Both the position numbers and the translations under genes were made by a program. This document shows positions 50,193 to 50,845 of a stretch of 50,845 nucleotides of DNA, in pieces (position 1 is the stretch's first letter; each line of letters begins with the position of its first letter). Source of the DNA: an uncultured Bacilli bacterium (GTDB lineage Bacteria > Bacillota_I > Bacilli_A > RF39 > UBA660); assembly GCA_910587745.1 (NCBI GenBank), contig CAJUNE010000006.1, forward strand, positions 1-50,845, in the 5' to 3' direction. A model generated the notes under the pieces. That model ran no database searches and was not told the origin of the DNA. It saw only the letters and a program-made list of their open reading frames with translations.

Positions 50193-50651
50193 TTATGATT
50201 TAATAGTTTTATTAAGTTTAGGAATATAATCAATTTTTCCTATTAAGTAATCACTTGATATATTAAAGTATTTGCTATATTCTAATAAATAAGAAGTTAA
50301 TATTAAGTTAGTGCTATGTTCATATTTGCTTATTAGAGATCGGGTTATTTCTAATTTTTGTGATAGCTTATCTTGCGTTAGTTTAGCATTTTTTCTTAAT
50401 GTAGTTAATCTGACTTTTAATTTATTTATATCTATGTCTTTATGACTATTGGGGTAATTTTTAATATCTGTTAATTCTAATATATAATCAAATGAAACAT
50501 TAAATTCATTGCAAAAATCATTTAATCTACGAAGAGGTATTATATCTTGTTCTACTTCCCACATACCATAAACACTTCTACTTACTTTTAAGATATTTGC
50601 TACTTCAATTTGTTTTAAATTGTTTTCTTCTCTTATTTCTTTTAATCGCAT
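50193..50651 (-). CDS. Regulator with two XRE-type HTH domains
   Basis: 152 residues on the minus strand; ATG 50651 is preferred (GGA just upstream, MRLKEIRE-type start), with ATG 50660 possible. Two Cro/CI helix-turn-helix domains in tandem: LKEIREENNLKQIEVANILKVSRSVYGMWE (about residues 2-31, in part) and VRLTTLRKNAKLTQDKLSQKLEITRSLISKYE (about 79-110, in part). The spacing of the two is like that of a repressor binding two adjacent half-sites. It lies beside, and transcribed away from, the promoter of the presumed surface gene at the right edge, so it could regulate it. Confidence 0.85.
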   Translation of the reverse strand: MRLKEIREENNLKQIEVANILKVSRSVYGMWEVEQDIIPLRRLNDFCNEFNVSFDYILELTDIKNYPNSHKDIDINKLKVRLTTLRKNAKLTQDKLSQKLEITRSLISKYEHSTNLILTSYLLEYSKYFNISSDYLIGKIDYIPKLNKTIKS

Positions 50652-50735
50652 ATATTCCATACTCTCATTTCTTATTTTAATTATAATAATAAGTATTTAG
50701 AGAAAAAATAAATGTCGCAAAATGGAACAAAAATA

Positions 50736-50764
50736 TTGAAAAACACTCAACTATATTGTATACT
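50736..50764 (+). promoter_or_regulatory. Sigma-A promoter at the right edge
   Basis: TTGAAA (50736-50741), 17 bases, TATACT (50759-50764), then TAGA as in the 30768-30796 promoter. Its gene starts beyond the window. Confidence 0.7.
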
Positions 50765-50790
50765 AGATATATAACATAGAAAAATATAGG

Positions 50791-50824
50791 AAGTTTTGAC
50801 AAGTTTTGTCGAAGATAATGAAAA
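50791..50824 (+). promoter_or_regulatory. Conserved leader element with Spo0A-type box (copy 2)
   Basis: It differs from copy 1 at two positions only, both A for G. TGTCGAA at 50807-50813, with TGACAAG 10 bases upstream (50797-50803). It is followed to the edge by A/T-rich sequence without a start codon. Confidence 0.55.
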
Positions 50825-50845
50825 GTTTGATAAAAAGTTATAGAA

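Noticed and set aside
1..50845. DGR template repeat, reverse transcriptase or Avd gene in the window
   Set aside because: No open frame has reverse-transcriptase motifs, and I saw no second AAC-rich copy of the variable segment.
1..50845. CRISPR array, insertion sequence, prophage or integrase
   Set aside because: No regularly spaced direct repeats, transposase or phage structural or integrase gene was recognised.
1..50845. Mycoplasma-type genetic code (TGA as Trp)
   Set aside because: TGA ends the ybxB and dnaB homologues in positions where read-through makes no sense, and Trp codons are TGG throughout.

Overview
The window looks like the chromosome of an AT-rich (roughly 27% GC) low-GC Bacillota, class Bacilli, close to the uncultured gut lineages around Erysipelotrichales/RF39. 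This is inferred from gene content and codon use; I could not run a phylogeny. TGA is used as a stop (end of the ybxB and dnaB homologues) and Trp is TGG, so this is not the Mycoplasma code. Almost all genes are on the + strand, in short operons separated by compact Rho-independent terminators and sigma-A promoters.

Layout. 1-1148: 3' end of a large surface protein. 1255-9349: ybxB-like methyltransferase, rpoB and rpoC. 9426-11264: three small, mostly unknown genes. 11318-14281: T-box-controlled glycyl-tRNA synthetase, then SAM-I-riboswitch-controlled metK. 14346-17666: a membrane-anchored unknown, a DUF1292-like protein, dnaB and dnaI (primosome loading). 17684-21111: a minus-strand thioredoxin-like protein and two paralogous unknown genes. 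21178-30698: parE and parC (topoisomerase IV), separated by an unknown gene, a J-domain protein and a cadC/cadA metal-efflux operon. 30768-32460: a surface protein with a TasA/SipW-type N-terminus and a diversity-generating-retroelement-like variable C-terminus. 32504-36374: ylbD, ylbE, yqeG, yqeH and mutL. 36551-39847: two small HTH proteins, sigK and a large membrane protein. 39929-45162: gltX, a CYTH protein, three DUF3419/BtaA-like genes and a minus-strand tRNA-Glu(CUC). 45237-47016: a Nudix hydrolase, an RNHCP protein and metA. 47130-48709 (minus): a YolD-like protein and a Y-family DNA polymerase behind a LexA-like box. 48806-50171: a sigma factor whose promoter spacer contains an 11-G tract. 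50193-50651 (minus): a double-HTH regulator. The right edge holds the promoter and leader of what is probably another surface gene.

How the parts fit. Most of the window is housekeeping: transcription, DNA replication and topology, mismatch and SOS repair, tRNA charging, and methionine/SAM supply (metK, metA, and the SAM-using DUF3419 genes). sigK, ylbD and ylbE point to a spore-forming ancestry. On top of this lies a possible surface-variation layer. It consists of (i) a surface-protein family whose variable segment is 49% GC, rich in AAC codons and free of A-ending codons; (ii) a shared promoter-leader carrying a Spo0A-type TGTCGAA box, seen at 30768-30861 and again at 50736-50824; and (iii) a sigma factor of the SigE/SigK type with an unusual C-terminal extension, whose promoter could be switched by slippage of the G11 tract. 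Whether (iii) controls (i) is inference. No reverse transcriptase or template repeat is present in the window.
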